The notes under the pieces: generated by a model
The model's input: the letters and a program-made list of their open reading frames with translations, nothing else
Told to the model about the DNA's origin: nothing
Databases searched by the model: none
Made by a program: the position numbers and the translations under genes
Source: Deinococcus aerophilus
Lineage (GTDB): Bacteria > Deinococcota > Deinococci > Deinococcales > Deinococcaceae
Reading direction: 5' to 3'
DNA length: 48,254 bases
NCBI RefSeq assembly: GCF_014647075.1
Contig: NZ_BMOM01000024.1
Coordinates: 1 to 48,254 of the forward strand
In this document: piece by piece, positions 26,731 to 36,742 of the stretch
Position numbering within the stretch: the stretch's first letter is position 1
Layout: every line of letters begins with the position of its first letter

Positions 26731-27024
26731 TTACAGGATCAGGGGGTCACTAAAGTTCACGTACTGGTCGCGGCCGTAAGCTTCCACAAAGCTGTCGCGG
26801 GGTTGCCGCAGGCGGTAGAGGCGGATGCTGTCCTCCGTCGGATCCAGAATGTCCAGCAGTTTCTGCCGCAGTGTCAGCAGTTGTGTGTCTGTCACACTCA
26901 CCTCGAATACGCTGTTCTGCACACGTTGTCCGTGCGCGACGCAGACCTTCGCCACGCGGCGCAGGCGGCGGCGTCCACCTTCAGTGGTCGTGGCGACGTC
27001 GTAGCAGACGAGTAGGTCGATCAT
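26731..27024 (-). CDS. cas2: CRISPR-associated endonuclease Cas2
   Basis: 97 aa of the ferredoxin-like Cas2 fold that bridges two Cas1 dimers during spacer acquisition. The first strand [39 protein letters not shown] is typical for type I-C Cas2, including the conserved Asp after the first strand. It is the last cas gene before the leader, and its ATG overlaps the cas1 stop (ATGA). Confidence 0.96.
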   Translation of the reverse strand: MIDLLVCYDVATTTEGGRRRLRRVAKVCVAHGQRVQNSVFEVSVTDTQLLTLRQKLLDILDPTEDSIRLYRLRQPRDSFVEAYGRDQYVNFSDPLIL

Positions 27025-28049
27025 CTGTGCAGGTACGGCGGGTAGTGGGAGCGGTCCCCGCGCAGGTGCTGCGCCATCAGGCGGGCCTGCACGTGCGGAA
27101 TCAGGCCCAGCGGTGTCTTGCGGGCGGTCAGGGGGTGCGTGACTTCCTCCTTGCGGCGCTCCGTGAGGTGCGCGAGGATGGTGCGCCGGGCGTCTTCCGT
27201 GATGGTCACAGCGCCTCCTTCGTGCTGCTGGAAGTCGCGGGGCGTGAGTTGCTGGCGGTTGATGAGGGTCAAGATGGCGCGGTCGGCGGTGGCGGGCCGC
27301 AGTTCCTCCATCAGGTCCAGCGCGAGGCTGGCCCGTCCGGGGCGCAGGGCGTGTAAGAATCCCACCTGGGGGTCCAAGCCGACGCTCTGAGCCGCGCTGG
27401 CGCAGTCATTGGCGAGGATGGTGTACACGAAATTCAGCAGGGAATTGATGGGATCACGGGCGGGACGCCGGGTGCGTTCCGTCAGCCAGAAGAAATCCCG
27501 GTTGGCGCGGATCATCAGCGGGAAGACTTCCCAGTAGGTACGGGCGGCGGCCCCCTCGACGCCGCGAACCTCGTCGACGGTACCGGTCAGGGGGAGGACG
27601 CCGATCTGCGCGTTGATGTCCCTGGCGGCCTGACGAAGCAGGTCCGGGTCGCTGTCCTGCACCTCGCGGGCGGCACGCATCAGGGTGGTTTTCTGGTTCT
27701 GGAGTTTCCCGGCGGCCACGAAGCGCGCCACGGCCAGCGTCCGGTCAGGGTCGCAGGCCGCGGCGTGCTGCGCGGTGCGCAGCAGAACATTCCCGCTGAC
27801 CGGGGTCTCGGTACGGGCCATGAATCGCCCAAACTCCGTGAGCCACGTGACAGGTTTGTGGTCGCGGGCCAAGCGATGAATCAGGTACGGGGAGAGCAGC
27901 ACGTTCCCGAACACGACGATGCCCTCAACGTGATGCAGGGGAATCATGGCTTTGCGCTGGCGTTCCACGTCCACGCGGATGTTGTCGGTGTCCAGGTGCA
28001 GGTAACTGCCCTGCGTCTGTACGTACAGGGTGTTCAAGAGTTGCCTCAA
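27021..28049 (-). CDS. cas1: CRISPR-associated endonuclease Cas1 (type I-C)
   Basis: The integrase that inserts new spacers at the leader end. I start it at TTG 28049: GGAGG lies 4 nt upstream, the codon overlaps the cas4 stop (TTGA), and the resulting 342 aa beginning with [19 protein letters not shown] match type I-C Cas1 length. A longer ORF from 28136 would add 29 residues that overlap cas4. Core features are visible: [68 protein letters not shown], with the metal-site Glu and His in the family's expected order. Confidence 0.95.
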   Translation of the reverse strand: MRQLLNTLYVQTQGSYLHLDTDNIRVDVERQRKAMIPLHHVEGIVVFGNVLLSPYLIHRLARDHKPVTWLTEFGRFMARTETPVSGNVLLRTAQHAAACDPDRTLAVARFVAAGKLQNQKTTLMRAAREVQDSDPDLLRQAARDINAQIGVLPLTGTVDEVRGVEGAAARTYWEVFPLMIRANRDFFWLTERTRRPARDPINSLLNFVYTILANDCASAAQSVGLDPQVGFLHALRPGRASLALDLMEELRPATADRAILTLINRQQLTPRDFQQHEGGAVTITEDARRTILAHLTERRKEEVTHPLTARKTPLGLIPHVQARLMAQHLRGDRSHYPPYLHR

Positions 28050-28675
28050 CGGTCCTCCAGGGTGGTGCTGAACGGGTCGTATCCGGGCGGGAAGGCGCGG
28101 GGCGCGAACGGCTCGCATTCGTCGAACAGGCTGCACAGACGGCAGCGGTCATCCGCAGCCGGTGGAGGCAGGACGCGGTCGCGCAACAGGTCGCGCACGC
28201 CGTCACGGGCGACCAGGACAGCGGCGCGCAGGTCGGGCGTGAACGACACCTCGCGCCGCCTGTGGCTCCCGGCGTGGTAGATGAACCCGGCGGGGATGCT
28301 GGTAGTGAACATTTCCTCCAGACACAGGGACTGCGCGCACAGCTGCACCTCCTCGGCGAACTTGCCGAGCTTGTGGGTTTTCGGGGCTTTGCTGGATTTG
28401 TATTCGACGGGGCGTGGCGTTCCATCTGCGAGGATCTCCACCACGTCCGCCACTCCCGCAAGCCCATGTTCACGCGAGACAAGAGGAAGGGAGCGGAGTG
28501 TTATCACTCCGTCCCGTTCCTCCGTTCCCCCACCGTGCACCCGCTGGTGCTGCTGCTGACCACGCTTGGTGTACACGTTCTCGGCCCACTCGCCTTCAAT
28601 GTGCACCAGCGCGAAGCGGCGCGGGCAATATGTGTAATGCGTCAGCCCTGACAGGGGAATGGGATCGTCGGTCAT
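28046..28675 (-). CDS. cas4: CRISPR-associated exonuclease Cas4
   Basis: 209 aa of the RecB-like Cas4 family, which trims prespacers and helps choose those next to a correct PAM. The iron-sulphur cysteines are in place: THYTYCPRR near the N-terminus and [10 protein letters not shown] near the C-terminus. The nuclease motif is [14 protein letters not shown], and a [13 protein letters not shown] helix follows. It begins 3 nt after cas7 and overlaps the cas1 start by 4 nt, as expected in the I-C operon. Confidence 0.95.
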   Translation of the reverse strand: MTDDPIPLSGLTHYTYCPRRFALVHIEGEWAENVYTKRGQQQHQRVHGGGTEERDGVITLRSLPLVSREHGLAGVADVVEILADGTPRPVEYKSSKAPKTHKLGKFAEEVQLCAQSLCLEEMFTTSIPAGFIYHAGSHRRREVSFTPDLRAAVLVARDGVRDLLRDRVLPPPAADDRCRLCSLFDECEPFAPRAFPPGYDPFSTTLEDR

Positions 28676-28678
28676 GGC

Positions 28679-29667
<989 letters not shown>

Positions 29668-29671
<4 letters not shown>

Positions 29672-31653
29672 TCTCCCTTGTCGGTGTCGAGGAGGCTTTG
29701 GGGCGCAGTGGCGGGTCCAGGGTGAGCGGCGTCGGCTTGGTTCTTTGCGGCAGTTTCCTTGCGGGTGGCGACGCTGTGAGCAAGTTGCTGGTAGTAGCCC
29801 AGCGCGAACAGGCTCTGTTCTTCCAGTGACAGCGTCCTGGGCGGCTGCTTACCCAGCGCGGACCACACCGACGCGATTTCCTCATCAAGCCGGAAGGCCA
29901 GTCCCGGCTTGTCCCGTGAAATCTTCGCCAGGTGATGCTGGCTCAGGCGGGTCAGGCGGCCCAGGACCAGGGCGGGTGTGCTGCTGGCCGCGCCGTAGTA
30001 GCGCTGCACCACTCCGGCGTTGATGTCGTCGCCCTGCGCCTCCTGCACGTTCGCCAGGAGGTACATGAGCCGCCCGCAGTGATACGCGGGGCTGGGGTGC
30101 TTAGGGTCAACGCTGCTATGCATGGAATAACCTCCTTGATTTCTGGCCTTGCGGACGTGATACGCCCGTAAGATGGCCATGCGGATGTAGATGCGGCCCT
30201 TCTCGATGCCGTCACCGTCCCGTCCGAGCGCCTCGGTGAACGCGCCCGTCATGACGTGCGATTTGTGTGCTTCCATGACTTTCGCCACGGCCGGGAAGGG
30301 GATGGGCATGTCGGGGTCAAGTGCGGCCCGCCACAGCGGCAGCTGCAGGTTGCGGATGGGTTTCAGATAATCGTCCATGCTGGTGGACGCCGGTTTCGGA
30401 CGCTGCACATTCGTCAGCAGGGAAAAGAATTTCGGCCGGTTGGCCCGTCTGCCACTCAGGTTCGTGATGGCCAGGTCGTCGAACCACGTCGCCACCGCAG
30501 CGGCCAGGTGGTCCAGACTGCCGGTCTTCCAGTCGCGCACCATGGCGCGGCCCGAAGCGCCACTGATCGCCAAGGCGAAATACTGCGCCGTGACGCTCTC
30601 CGGCCGCTCGCCCCGGCGGATAGCCATCAGGAGTTTCTGCCCACGCTGCTGCGCGACCGCTTCCTGCTGCTCGGGCATCTGCGCGGCCAGCACGACCTCG
30701 TTTTCATCCACGTCATCCAGATTCAGTGCCTCCAGCACTTCCTCTCCGAGCCTGGCGGGATCCGCGATCGCGGCGATGAGTGCCTGCCCTTCAATCTGCC
30801 GGTGGTCGAACCACGCGGCCACCTTCATCTGCCCCAGGATGAGCGCGCGTTCCAGCAGGTTTTCCAGCGCAGCGCGGTACGCGGCGGCGTTCTCCGCGGA
30901 GACGGCGCCGTTCTCGCCTGCGTTCAGGCCATACGATCCGAACGCTTCCTTGTCGTATCCGACAAGCGAGGCCCCCATGGCGATGGCGCCCACGCCCAGC
31001 TTGGTCAGTTTCGGGTGGGTGTTGGCAGGCGTGACCGGTTGCCCCGAGGTGAAGTCCAGCATTCCCCCGCCGTCCGTACTGCTCGCGCGCCCGAAGGCCT
31101 CGCGCCGGAAGCTGCGCCACCAGGCGTGCCACAGGTCGCTGCCCAGCAGGTCAGTGTCGCCCACCGTGAAGCTGAGCTTATCGTTGGGCTTGGCACCATT
31201 CCGCGCCAGTTCGGCACGCAGGAACGCCAGCTGGGTCTCGTCTGTCAGTACACTCAGCAGTTCAGTCAACTCGGGAACGTTCGCCGAGGCCCGCCGCAGC
31301 AGTTCGAGGTAGCTCGGGTGCTTCTCGACGAACTTGGCGAGGTCCGCCTGACTCCGGTCGTCGGTTTTCACGTTGCCGTCGCGGTCTAGGGCGGGTAGGA
31401 GTGCCAGCACGCCGCACGTGTCCGCCAGGAAGTGCGCTGCCTGCGGCTTTCCCAGCACCCTCGGTAACGCCATCAATTCCGGCTGACTCATCTCCGGGCA
31501 ACGCGGGTAACTGGTGCCTGTTCTTCCATCACCTACGACTCCCGTCAACTTGCCGCCGGACACGTGGGCCATCCAGCGGATTTCCTTCGGGGCGAAGCCG
31601 GGTTCCACAGTCAACCCCGCGTGCTGCGCCTGCCGCACCAGGGCCGCGAGCAT
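29668..31653 (-). CDS. cas8c: Cas8c/Csd1, type I-C large subunit
   Basis: 661 aa. The large Cascade subunit, which reads the PAM and recruits Cas3. In several I-C systems an internal start also yields the small Cas11c subunit from the C-terminal part of this gene. Family features include [40 protein letters not shown], the conserved [22 protein letters not shown], and [33 protein letters not shown]. An internal start for Cas11c would be expected in the last ~130 codons (for example near [10 protein letters not shown]), but no strong ribosome site was confirmed. The start overlaps the cas5c stop (TGATG). Confidence 0.95.
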
Positions 31654-32405
31654 CAGTTCACCCCCGGCTTGTGAACAAGGGGACTGTGGTACTTGGGGAC
31701 GGTCAGGACGCCGCTCTCGATGCTCGCCTCGAACAGGCTGATGCTAGGCGCGTCCGTGTTCGAGCCGGGGCGGGACAGGTCGAACACGTCGTACAGCATC
31801 CAGCCGATGTCCTCGGTGTGCTTCGTCGGTAACTTCCCGGCCCCGGACCCGAGTTCGAACGAGGCCGCGAACTCCCGGCAGCCCAGGTACGGCTGGTAGA
31901 TGCACTGGCCTTTCGAGGCGCGGCGTTCGAAGCTGCGTTCTATCTTCTGCCGCAGTCCGGCGTCCTCGCGGAACAGCACGGCCCGCCCGTGAAGGCGGTA
32001 ATGCGGGCGTTTCAGGGCCATCGTCTGGCGTTGCGTGCGGCCTTTGGCGTCTGTTCCCAGGTCGTCTTTCGTGCCGTCCGCGTAGATGGGGGTCAGTTCT
32101 GCCGGGTTCTTCATCCACTTGCCCACGCTGGCGCCGCTGATCTTTTCCTTGACCTCGTTGCGCATCAGGGCGACGTACCGGATGGGTTCCAGAATCTCGA
32201 TCTTCGTGATTTCCCAGCGGTGGGCGGGTTTCTTGGTTTCTTTGTCGAATTCCAGGTAGATGGCGTCGAAGATGTTCCGCGCGGCGCTGGGCGTGATGCA
32301 CGGGTAACTGAACCGCTCGACTTTCAGTTCCGGGCGGGTGAAACACCCGTAGTCTCCCCAGACTTCCAGCGTGAACGTCTGACCGGGACTGCGTTCCTTC
32401 GTCAT
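31653..32405 (-). CDS. cas5c: Cas5c/Cas5d, crRNA-processing subunit of type I-C
   Basis: 250 aa. In type I-C this protein replaces Cas6: it cuts the repeat RNA at the 3' base of the hairpin and then caps the 5' handle. The N-terminal [41 protein letters not shown] is the family signature, with the Tyr/Lys/His-type active-site region in KVERFSYP and [14 protein letters not shown]. The C-terminus [13 protein letters not shown] and [13 protein letters not shown] also agree. It starts 8 nt after cas3. Confidence 0.96.
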   Translation of the reverse strand: MTKERSPGQTFTLEVWGDYGCFTRPELKVERFSYPCITPSAARNIFDAIYLEFDKETKKPAHRWEITKIEILEPIRYVALMRNEVKEKISGASVGKWMKNPAELTPIYADGTKDDLGTDAKGRTQRQTMALKRPHYRLHGRAVLFREDAGLRQKIERSFERRASKGQCIYQPYLGCREFAASFELGSGAGKLPTKHTEDIGWMLYDVFDLSRPGSNTDAPSISLFEASIESGVLTVPKYHSPLVHKPGVN

Positions 32406-32413
32406 CGGGCCTC

Positions 32414-34723
32414 CTATTGGTTGAACGGGTCGGCGCTGCCGCCGTCGGGCAGGTAGCCGAACATGTGTTCGTCGTACGAACCGTCGTGTGCCAGGTACCA
32501 GTCGGGGGCGGGTTGAGGCAGGGCACCTCCTCTGGGGCGGTAGTTGACGGGTTCCAGGTGTGCGGGCAGGGTGCCGTCGCGTCCACGGAAGACGGAGACG
32601 GTGTACAGCTGCGCCCGTTTCATCCAGTGGCGGTCGATGCCGTCCTGGCGGGCCTTGTTGATGAGTGCCCGGCCTTCGCCGTAGGGCACGACCACGTTCA
32701 CGCTGTCGTTGTTGATCAATCGGTACAGCGCGGCCACTTCGGGGTAGTCCTGCCGCTCGACCGCCTGACGCAGGACCTCGAGGTGGGTGGATTCATACCG
32801 CCAGAGTTGCTCGTAGAAGCGGCGGAAGGTGGCGGGGTCGTCCAGGTTCAGGCCGCCCGCGCGGTACATGGTCAGGGCGACCTGCGCTGCCCTGCGGTAC
32901 GCGGGCGTGGGGTACTGCTCGTCGGACGGCAGGAACACGCGCAGTTCGCCGCTGGGACGTTTCTTGTGGCGGTTGCAGCGCCCGGCGGCCTGCGCGATGG
33001 AGTCCAGTGGCCCCAGGGCACGGAGCACGGTGGGGAAGTCCAGGTCGACACCTGCCTCGACGCACTGGGTGGCGATGACGCGCACGTCTGCGCCCGACTT
33101 CAGGTCGGCGCGGATGCCCGCCAAGATCGTGCGGCGGTGCGCGGGGCACAGGTAGGTGGACATGTGGCGCAGTCCGGGTATGCCTTCCAGAGATTTCACC
33201 AGTTCCAGCGCGTGCTTTCGCATGTTCACGATGGACAGCACCTGCGGTTCGGCGCGCACCCAGTACTGCACGGCGCTCCACTCGACGCTCTCATCCAGGT
33301 GCCAGACGGGATTCACGCGCCTGGAACGCTCGAACAGGCGCAGGCCGGGCGGGGCCATCTCGCGGGGGTGCCAGCCGTCGTTCAGGCCCGCTTCCAGCAC
33401 TTCGCTGCTCAGGGTGTCGAAGGCAGGTTGCGTGGCGGTCGCCATGACCACGACCGCACCGTATTTCTCACTGGTCAGGCGTGACAGGGTTTTCAGGGTG
33501 GGGACGGCCAGCGCGACGGGCAGCGTCTGCACCTCGTCCATCAGGATGACGCTGTGGGCCAGACGGTGCAGTTTGCGGCAAGCGCCGGGCCTGTTGGCGT
33601 GCAGGCTCTCGAGGAGTTGCACGCTGGTCGTGATGATGATGGGGGCGTCCCAGTTCTGCACGAACAGTCGGGCGTCCGGGCCGGGCTGGCGGGCCTCGCC
33701 GTCATCCTGGCCGCCCTGGCTTTCATCACTGCGAAGTCCGGCGAGGCTGTGGTGCTCCAGCACGAATTCAGGCGGGAATCCGGCGGCGCTGAACAGGTTG
33801 CGGTACTCCTCGACCGTCTGGTCGAGAATGCTCAGGAAGGGCAGCACGACCACGATGCGCCGGATGGGTTGACCGGACGCCTGCACAGCGGCCGCCCTGG
33901 TCAGTGCGAACAGCAGCATGGCGAATGTCTTGCCGCTCCCGGTTGGGGCGGTCAGTGTCCACAGTCGGTCGTGTTCCAGTCCTGCTTCCCGGCAGGCCTG
34001 CATCAGGTCGGCGCGGAGCTGACGTGTCTCCTCAGGGACGTCAGTATTCGCCCCCAGCCCGCTCAGTTTGGCTTCCAGGGCACACAGGGCGCGGGCGGCG
34101 TCCAGACCCTTGTTTACCGGACGTGGAAGCGTGCCGTCCAGCCGCATGGCGTCCTCGGTATCCAGGTAGTCGGCGTCCACCAGTGCGGAGAACAGCATGC
34201 GGGTATCCAGCATCTCAGCTGCTCCTTGCCCGCTTCGCAGTTCTGGTTTTCTGGCTCCCACCGGTGTGACCCCGTCCGCCATGAGCCGACTCAGAAGTAG
34301 TTTGAAATTCGTTACATGGGGTTCGGACTCAGTCAGACGCAGTTCCAGGGGATGACTGGCCTTGAGGCTTTCCAGCGTGAATTCATCAAGGGCATCCTTG
34401 TTTCCCTGCTGTAGGCCGATATGGTGTCCTTGAACGACCAATGCCAGCGCTGCATCACGGTAATGATGCTTGGCAAAAAATGCTCCCACAGACCAGTGAT
34501 CGAGTCCGCGTTCCTTCCCTTCCAGGCGCTTCTGGAACAGTTCGCCGTACTTGCCCAGGTCATGCAGCTGCCCTGCCAGTTCAGCGCGCGGGCCCTCTCC
34601 GAACGCCTCAGCGTTACGCCTGGCGCGGTCAGCGACGTTCAGGGCGTGGTCTTTCATCAGTTGCCAGCGGGATTTGTCGTGCGGCGGGTCGTTAGGGTTG
34701 GTGTGCCCGTAGAAAACGGTCAT
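32414..34723 (-). CDS. cas3: Cas3 helicase-nuclease (type I-C)
   Basis: A 769-aa effector nuclease recruited by Cascade to unwind and shred target DNA. Start ATG 34723 has AGGAGAG 6 nt upstream and begins MTVFYGHTNPNDPPHDKSRW; an upstream ATG at 34765 would add 14 residues without a ribosome site. The HD nuclease part shows LMKDHALNVADRA, QLHDLGKYGELFQ and VVQGHHIGL. The helicase part shows Walker A TAPTGSGKTFAML, Walker B-like ILMDEVQTLP, the MATATQPAF motif and QAAGRCNRHKK. It is the first gene of the operon. All key motifs look intact, so interference should be functional. Confidence 0.96.
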   Translation of the reverse strand: MTVFYGHTNPNDPPHDKSRWQLMKDHALNVADRARRNAEAFGEGPRAELAGQLHDLGKYGELFQKRLEGKERGLDHWSVGAFFAKHHYRDAALALVVQGHHIGLQQGNKDALDEFTLESLKASHPLELRLTESEPHVTNFKLLLSRLMADGVTPVGARKPELRSGQGAAEMLDTRMLFSALVDADYLDTEDAMRLDGTLPRPVNKGLDAARALCALEAKLSGLGANTDVPEETRQLRADLMQACREAGLEHDRLWTLTAPTGSGKTFAMLLFALTRAAAVQASGQPIRRIVVVLPFLSILDQTVEEYRNLFSAAGFPPEFVLEHHSLAGLRSDESQGGQDDGEARQPGPDARLFVQNWDAPIIITTSVQLLESLHANRPGACRKLHRLAHSVILMDEVQTLPVALAVPTLKTLSRLTSEKYGAVVVMATATQPAFDTLSSEVLEAGLNDGWHPREMAPPGLRLFERSRRVNPVWHLDESVEWSAVQYWVRAEPQVLSIVNMRKHALELVKSLEGIPGLRHMSTYLCPAHRRTILAGIRADLKSGADVRVIATQCVEAGVDLDFPTVLRALGPLDSIAQAAGRCNRHKKRPSGELRVFLPSDEQYPTPAYRRAAQVALTMYRAGGLNLDDPATFRRFYEQLWRYESTHLEVLRQAVERQDYPEVAALYRLINNDSVNVVVPYGEGRALINKARQDGIDRHWMKRAQLYTVSVFRGRDGTLPAHLEPVNYRPRGGALPQPAPDWYLAHDGSYDEHMFGYLPDGGSADPFNQ

Positions 34724-34998
34724 TCCAGTCTCTCCTCCCTGTTCAACGTCGGGCAGACCGAGCATTTCCAGCCAAGGTTGTGCACCTTATTTGTTGTCAT
34801 ACCGGAGTCTCTCCCATGGGCGCGTCAGTTCGTGCCGCATGTGAGGCAGCGGCCCGCAGTTCGCTCAGCCACTACGCGCGGGTGTGATCCGGTCCGAGGA
34901 TGCTCACGCGGGAGCCGAAGCTCAGGATCCACGGAATGACCTCACGCGACAGGCCGCTGCTGTCTTTTTCAAGGGAGTCGCTCACTGGAGGCGACGCG
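34724..34998. promoter_or_regulatory. Divergent promoter region between cas3 and the replication cluster
   Basis: The only space from which the cas operon (minus) and the replication cluster (plus) can be transcribed. On the minus strand, ACAACAAATAAGG (around 34780-34790) is the most AT-rich stretch and a possible -10 area for cas3. No strong palindromic operator, and no known Deinococcus damage-response motif, was recognised. Confidence 0.35.
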
Positions 34999-36051
34999 AT
35001 GAGCGACGACCAGAAATCCGGAATCATCCGGGTGGTCAAGACGGGCGGCTTCACGGTGCTCGACAACACCGCCGCCAACGACGAGCGTCTGAGCTTCAAG
35101 GCCGTGGGAATCCACACCTACCTGATGACCAAGCCCGACGACTGGCAGGTCTACGGCTCCCACCTGGCCAAGACCCACAAGGACGGCCGCGACGCGGTGT
35201 ACGCCGGACTCAAGGAGCTCGAGGAGTGCGGCTACCTGATCCGCAGGGTCCTTCGAGATGAATCGGGCAAGATCGTCGGCCGTGAGAGCGTTATCTTCGA
35301 GCGTCCCCAGGCAGCCCCGGAAAAGCCGTCCAGGACGCGGGGTGAACCGTATTCCGGAAAAGCCGCATTACGGGAAAGCCGTGTTGCGGAAAACCCGGAG
35401 CTACTAAATACTGACTTACCAGTAAAGACTGACGAACAAGAATTACTGACTTTCTCTCCGCTTCGCGTCGAGCCCGAGGCCCCACAGCCGACGGGCACCC
35501 TGAAGGAGCGCATGCTCGCCCTGAAGGCCAGGAAGCGGGACACGACACGAACCCCTTCAGCGCTTCACGGCGAACAGGTGGTGGGCAGGGCAGCCGACGA
35601 CGCCGAAAGGGCCACCCCCACTGCGGTGAAGGCGAACGCCCCCAAGGCCCCCAACCCCGTTGCGGGCCCCCCTTCCCCCGCGGTCCCGGCCGGGAAGCCC
35701 GCGAGGAAGAAGGCCGAGAAGACCGCGCATCCCCGGCACGGTGAGATGTGGGACGCCATCAAGACGGCGCTGTACGGCGACGTCAAGGTCAGCAACGCCT
35801 CGCTGATCGGCAAGGAAGCCACCACGCTGCTCGCCGAGGACCTGACGCCCGAGGACGTTCCGGCCCTGGTGGCGTGGCTGCGCGGGCTATACACGTACCG
35901 CAACCCCGGCGGCATGCCGCTCAAGCCGTACCACCTCAGCAGCAACCTCACCGAGTGGCGCGCGGCCCAGAAGGCCCCCACCGGACCCCGAGGCTCCACC
36001 AAGGTCGCCGACTATCTCGCCGAGAAATACGGAGAGGAGGAACTGTTTTGA
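34999..36051 (+). CDS. Helix-turn-helix replication protein (phage/plasmid replisome-organiser type)
   Basis: 350 aa from ATG 34999, preceded by GGAGG (34986-34990); the longer frame from 34900 is not supported. Residues 1-110 form a winged helix (DERLSFKAVGIHTYLMTKPDDW then AGLKELEECGYLIRRVLRDESGKIVG) like the N-terminal domain of plasmid and phage replication proteins. A low-complexity Pro/Lys/Ala linker follows (about 185-245), then a C-terminal domain (HGEMWDAIKTALYG ... NLTEWRAAQKA) resembling DnaD/replisome-organiser tails. It heads the cluster encoding an ATPase, helicase and primase, so it probably marks an origin and recruits them. The stop overlaps the next start (TTGA). Confidence 0.65.
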   Translation: MSDDQKSGIIRVVKTGGFTVLDNTAANDERLSFKAVGIHTYLMTKPDDWQVYGSHLAKTHKDGRDAVYAGLKELEECGYLIRRVLRDESGKIVGRESVIFERPQAAPEKPSRTRGEPYSGKAALRESRVAENPELLNTDLPVKTDEQELLTFSPLRVEPEAPQPTGTLKERMLALKARKRDTTRTPSALHGEQVVGRAADDAERATPTAVKANAPKAPNPVAGPPSPAVPAGKPARKKAEKTAHPRHGEMWDAIKTALYGDVKVSNASLIGKEATTLLAEDLTPEDVPALVAWLRGLYTYRNPGGMPLKPYHLSSNLTEWRAAQKAPTGPRGSTKVADYLAEKYGEEELF

Positions 36052-36164
36052 ACTATCCCCCCACCTGCCCGCTGTGCGGCTCCGAGCGCCTCACCGAAAC
36101 CGGCCTGTACGCCTGTCTGATCGCCGACGAGGCGACCCCGCCGAACTGGACCGCGCGGTCCTGA
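36048..36164 (+). CDS. Tiny zinc-ribbon protein (or detached N-terminus of the DnaC-like ATPase)
   Basis: 38 codons starting at TTG 36048, which overlaps the preceding stop, with GGAGAGGAGG about 8 nt upstream. The peptide reads NYPPTCPLCGSERLTETGLYACLIADEATPP and then runs out of frame. CPLC plus a later Cys is half or more of a zinc ribbon, which often opens DnaC-like helicase loaders. The downstream ATPase continues naturally in the -1 frame from PELDRAVLRGAQ at the same point, so one base lost near 36140-36150 would explain the split. It may be one gene broken by a frameshift, or two overlapping genes. Confidence 0.5.
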   Translation: MNYPPTCPLCGSERLTETGLYACLIADEATPPNWTARS

Positions 36165-36742
36165 GGGGCGCGCAGACCGAAGCGAACCGCCGCGCCTTCC
36201 TGGCCTCGCTGCCGCCGCGCTACGGGCGCTACGCCACCACCCCGGTCCCGGCCCAGGTGCTCGCCGCCAACCCCGAGCTGCGGGCCAAGCTCGAGCGCAT
36301 GACGCCCCAGGGCTTCTTGTACCTCACGGGCGAGGCCGACGCCGCCAAGACCCACCTCGCGGTGCGTCAGGCCCTGCACCTGACCGAGGGCGGCGGCTCG
36401 GCGCTGTTCGTGGACGAGACCGACTACTTCGCCCGCGTGTTCGCCGAGTTCGGGGGCGGCCCGCCCGCGCCGGACCTGCTCGCCCCGGACGTGCTCGTCT
36501 ACGACGACCTCGGCAAGCAGAAGCCCAGCGAGTTCGCGCTGCAAAAGCTCTACCACCTGCTCGAGATGCGCTGGTCCCATGAAAAGGCCCTGATCGTCAC
36601 GAGCAACTTCACGCCGCGTGAGGTGGTCGCCCGCCTGACCGACGACGAGGTCGTGGGCCACGCCATCTACTCGCGCCTGATGGCCGGTCAGCTCGCAGGC
36701 ATCCGGCGCGGCGCGGGCGGCCGCCAGGGAAGTGCGCTGTGA
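36074..36742 (+). CDS. DnaC/IstB-like AAA+ ATPase, putative helicase loader
   Basis: 222 aa as drawn from GTG 36074; the real start is uncertain because recognisable sequence begins only at about 36150 (ELDRAVLRGAQTEANRRAFLASLPPRYGRY). The AAA+ core shows a P-loop-like LTGEADAAKTHLAVRQ in which the central Gly of GxxGxGKT is missing, Walker B VLVYDDLGK, and sensor-1 LIVTSNF. DnaC-type proteins load the replicative helicase, and a DnaB-like gene follows directly (4-nt overlap ATGA-type junction). The weakened P-loop may still bind ATP. Confidence 0.75.
   Translation: MRLRAPHRNRPVRLSDRRRGDPAELDRAVLRGAQTEANRRAFLASLPPRYGRYATTPVPAQVLAANPELRAKLERMTPQGFLYLTGEADAAKTHLAVRQALHLTEGGGSALFVDETDYFARVFAEFGGGPPAPDLLAPDVLVYDDLGKQKPSEFALQKLYHLLEMRWSHEKALIVTSNFTPREVVARLTDDEVVGHAIYSRLMAGQLAGIRRGAGGRQGSAL

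Noticed and set aside
36051..36062. C-run as a programmed -1 frameshift site joining zinc ribbon and ATPase
   Set aside because: A shift there would remove the CPLC motif rather than join it to the ATPase, so it does not explain the split.
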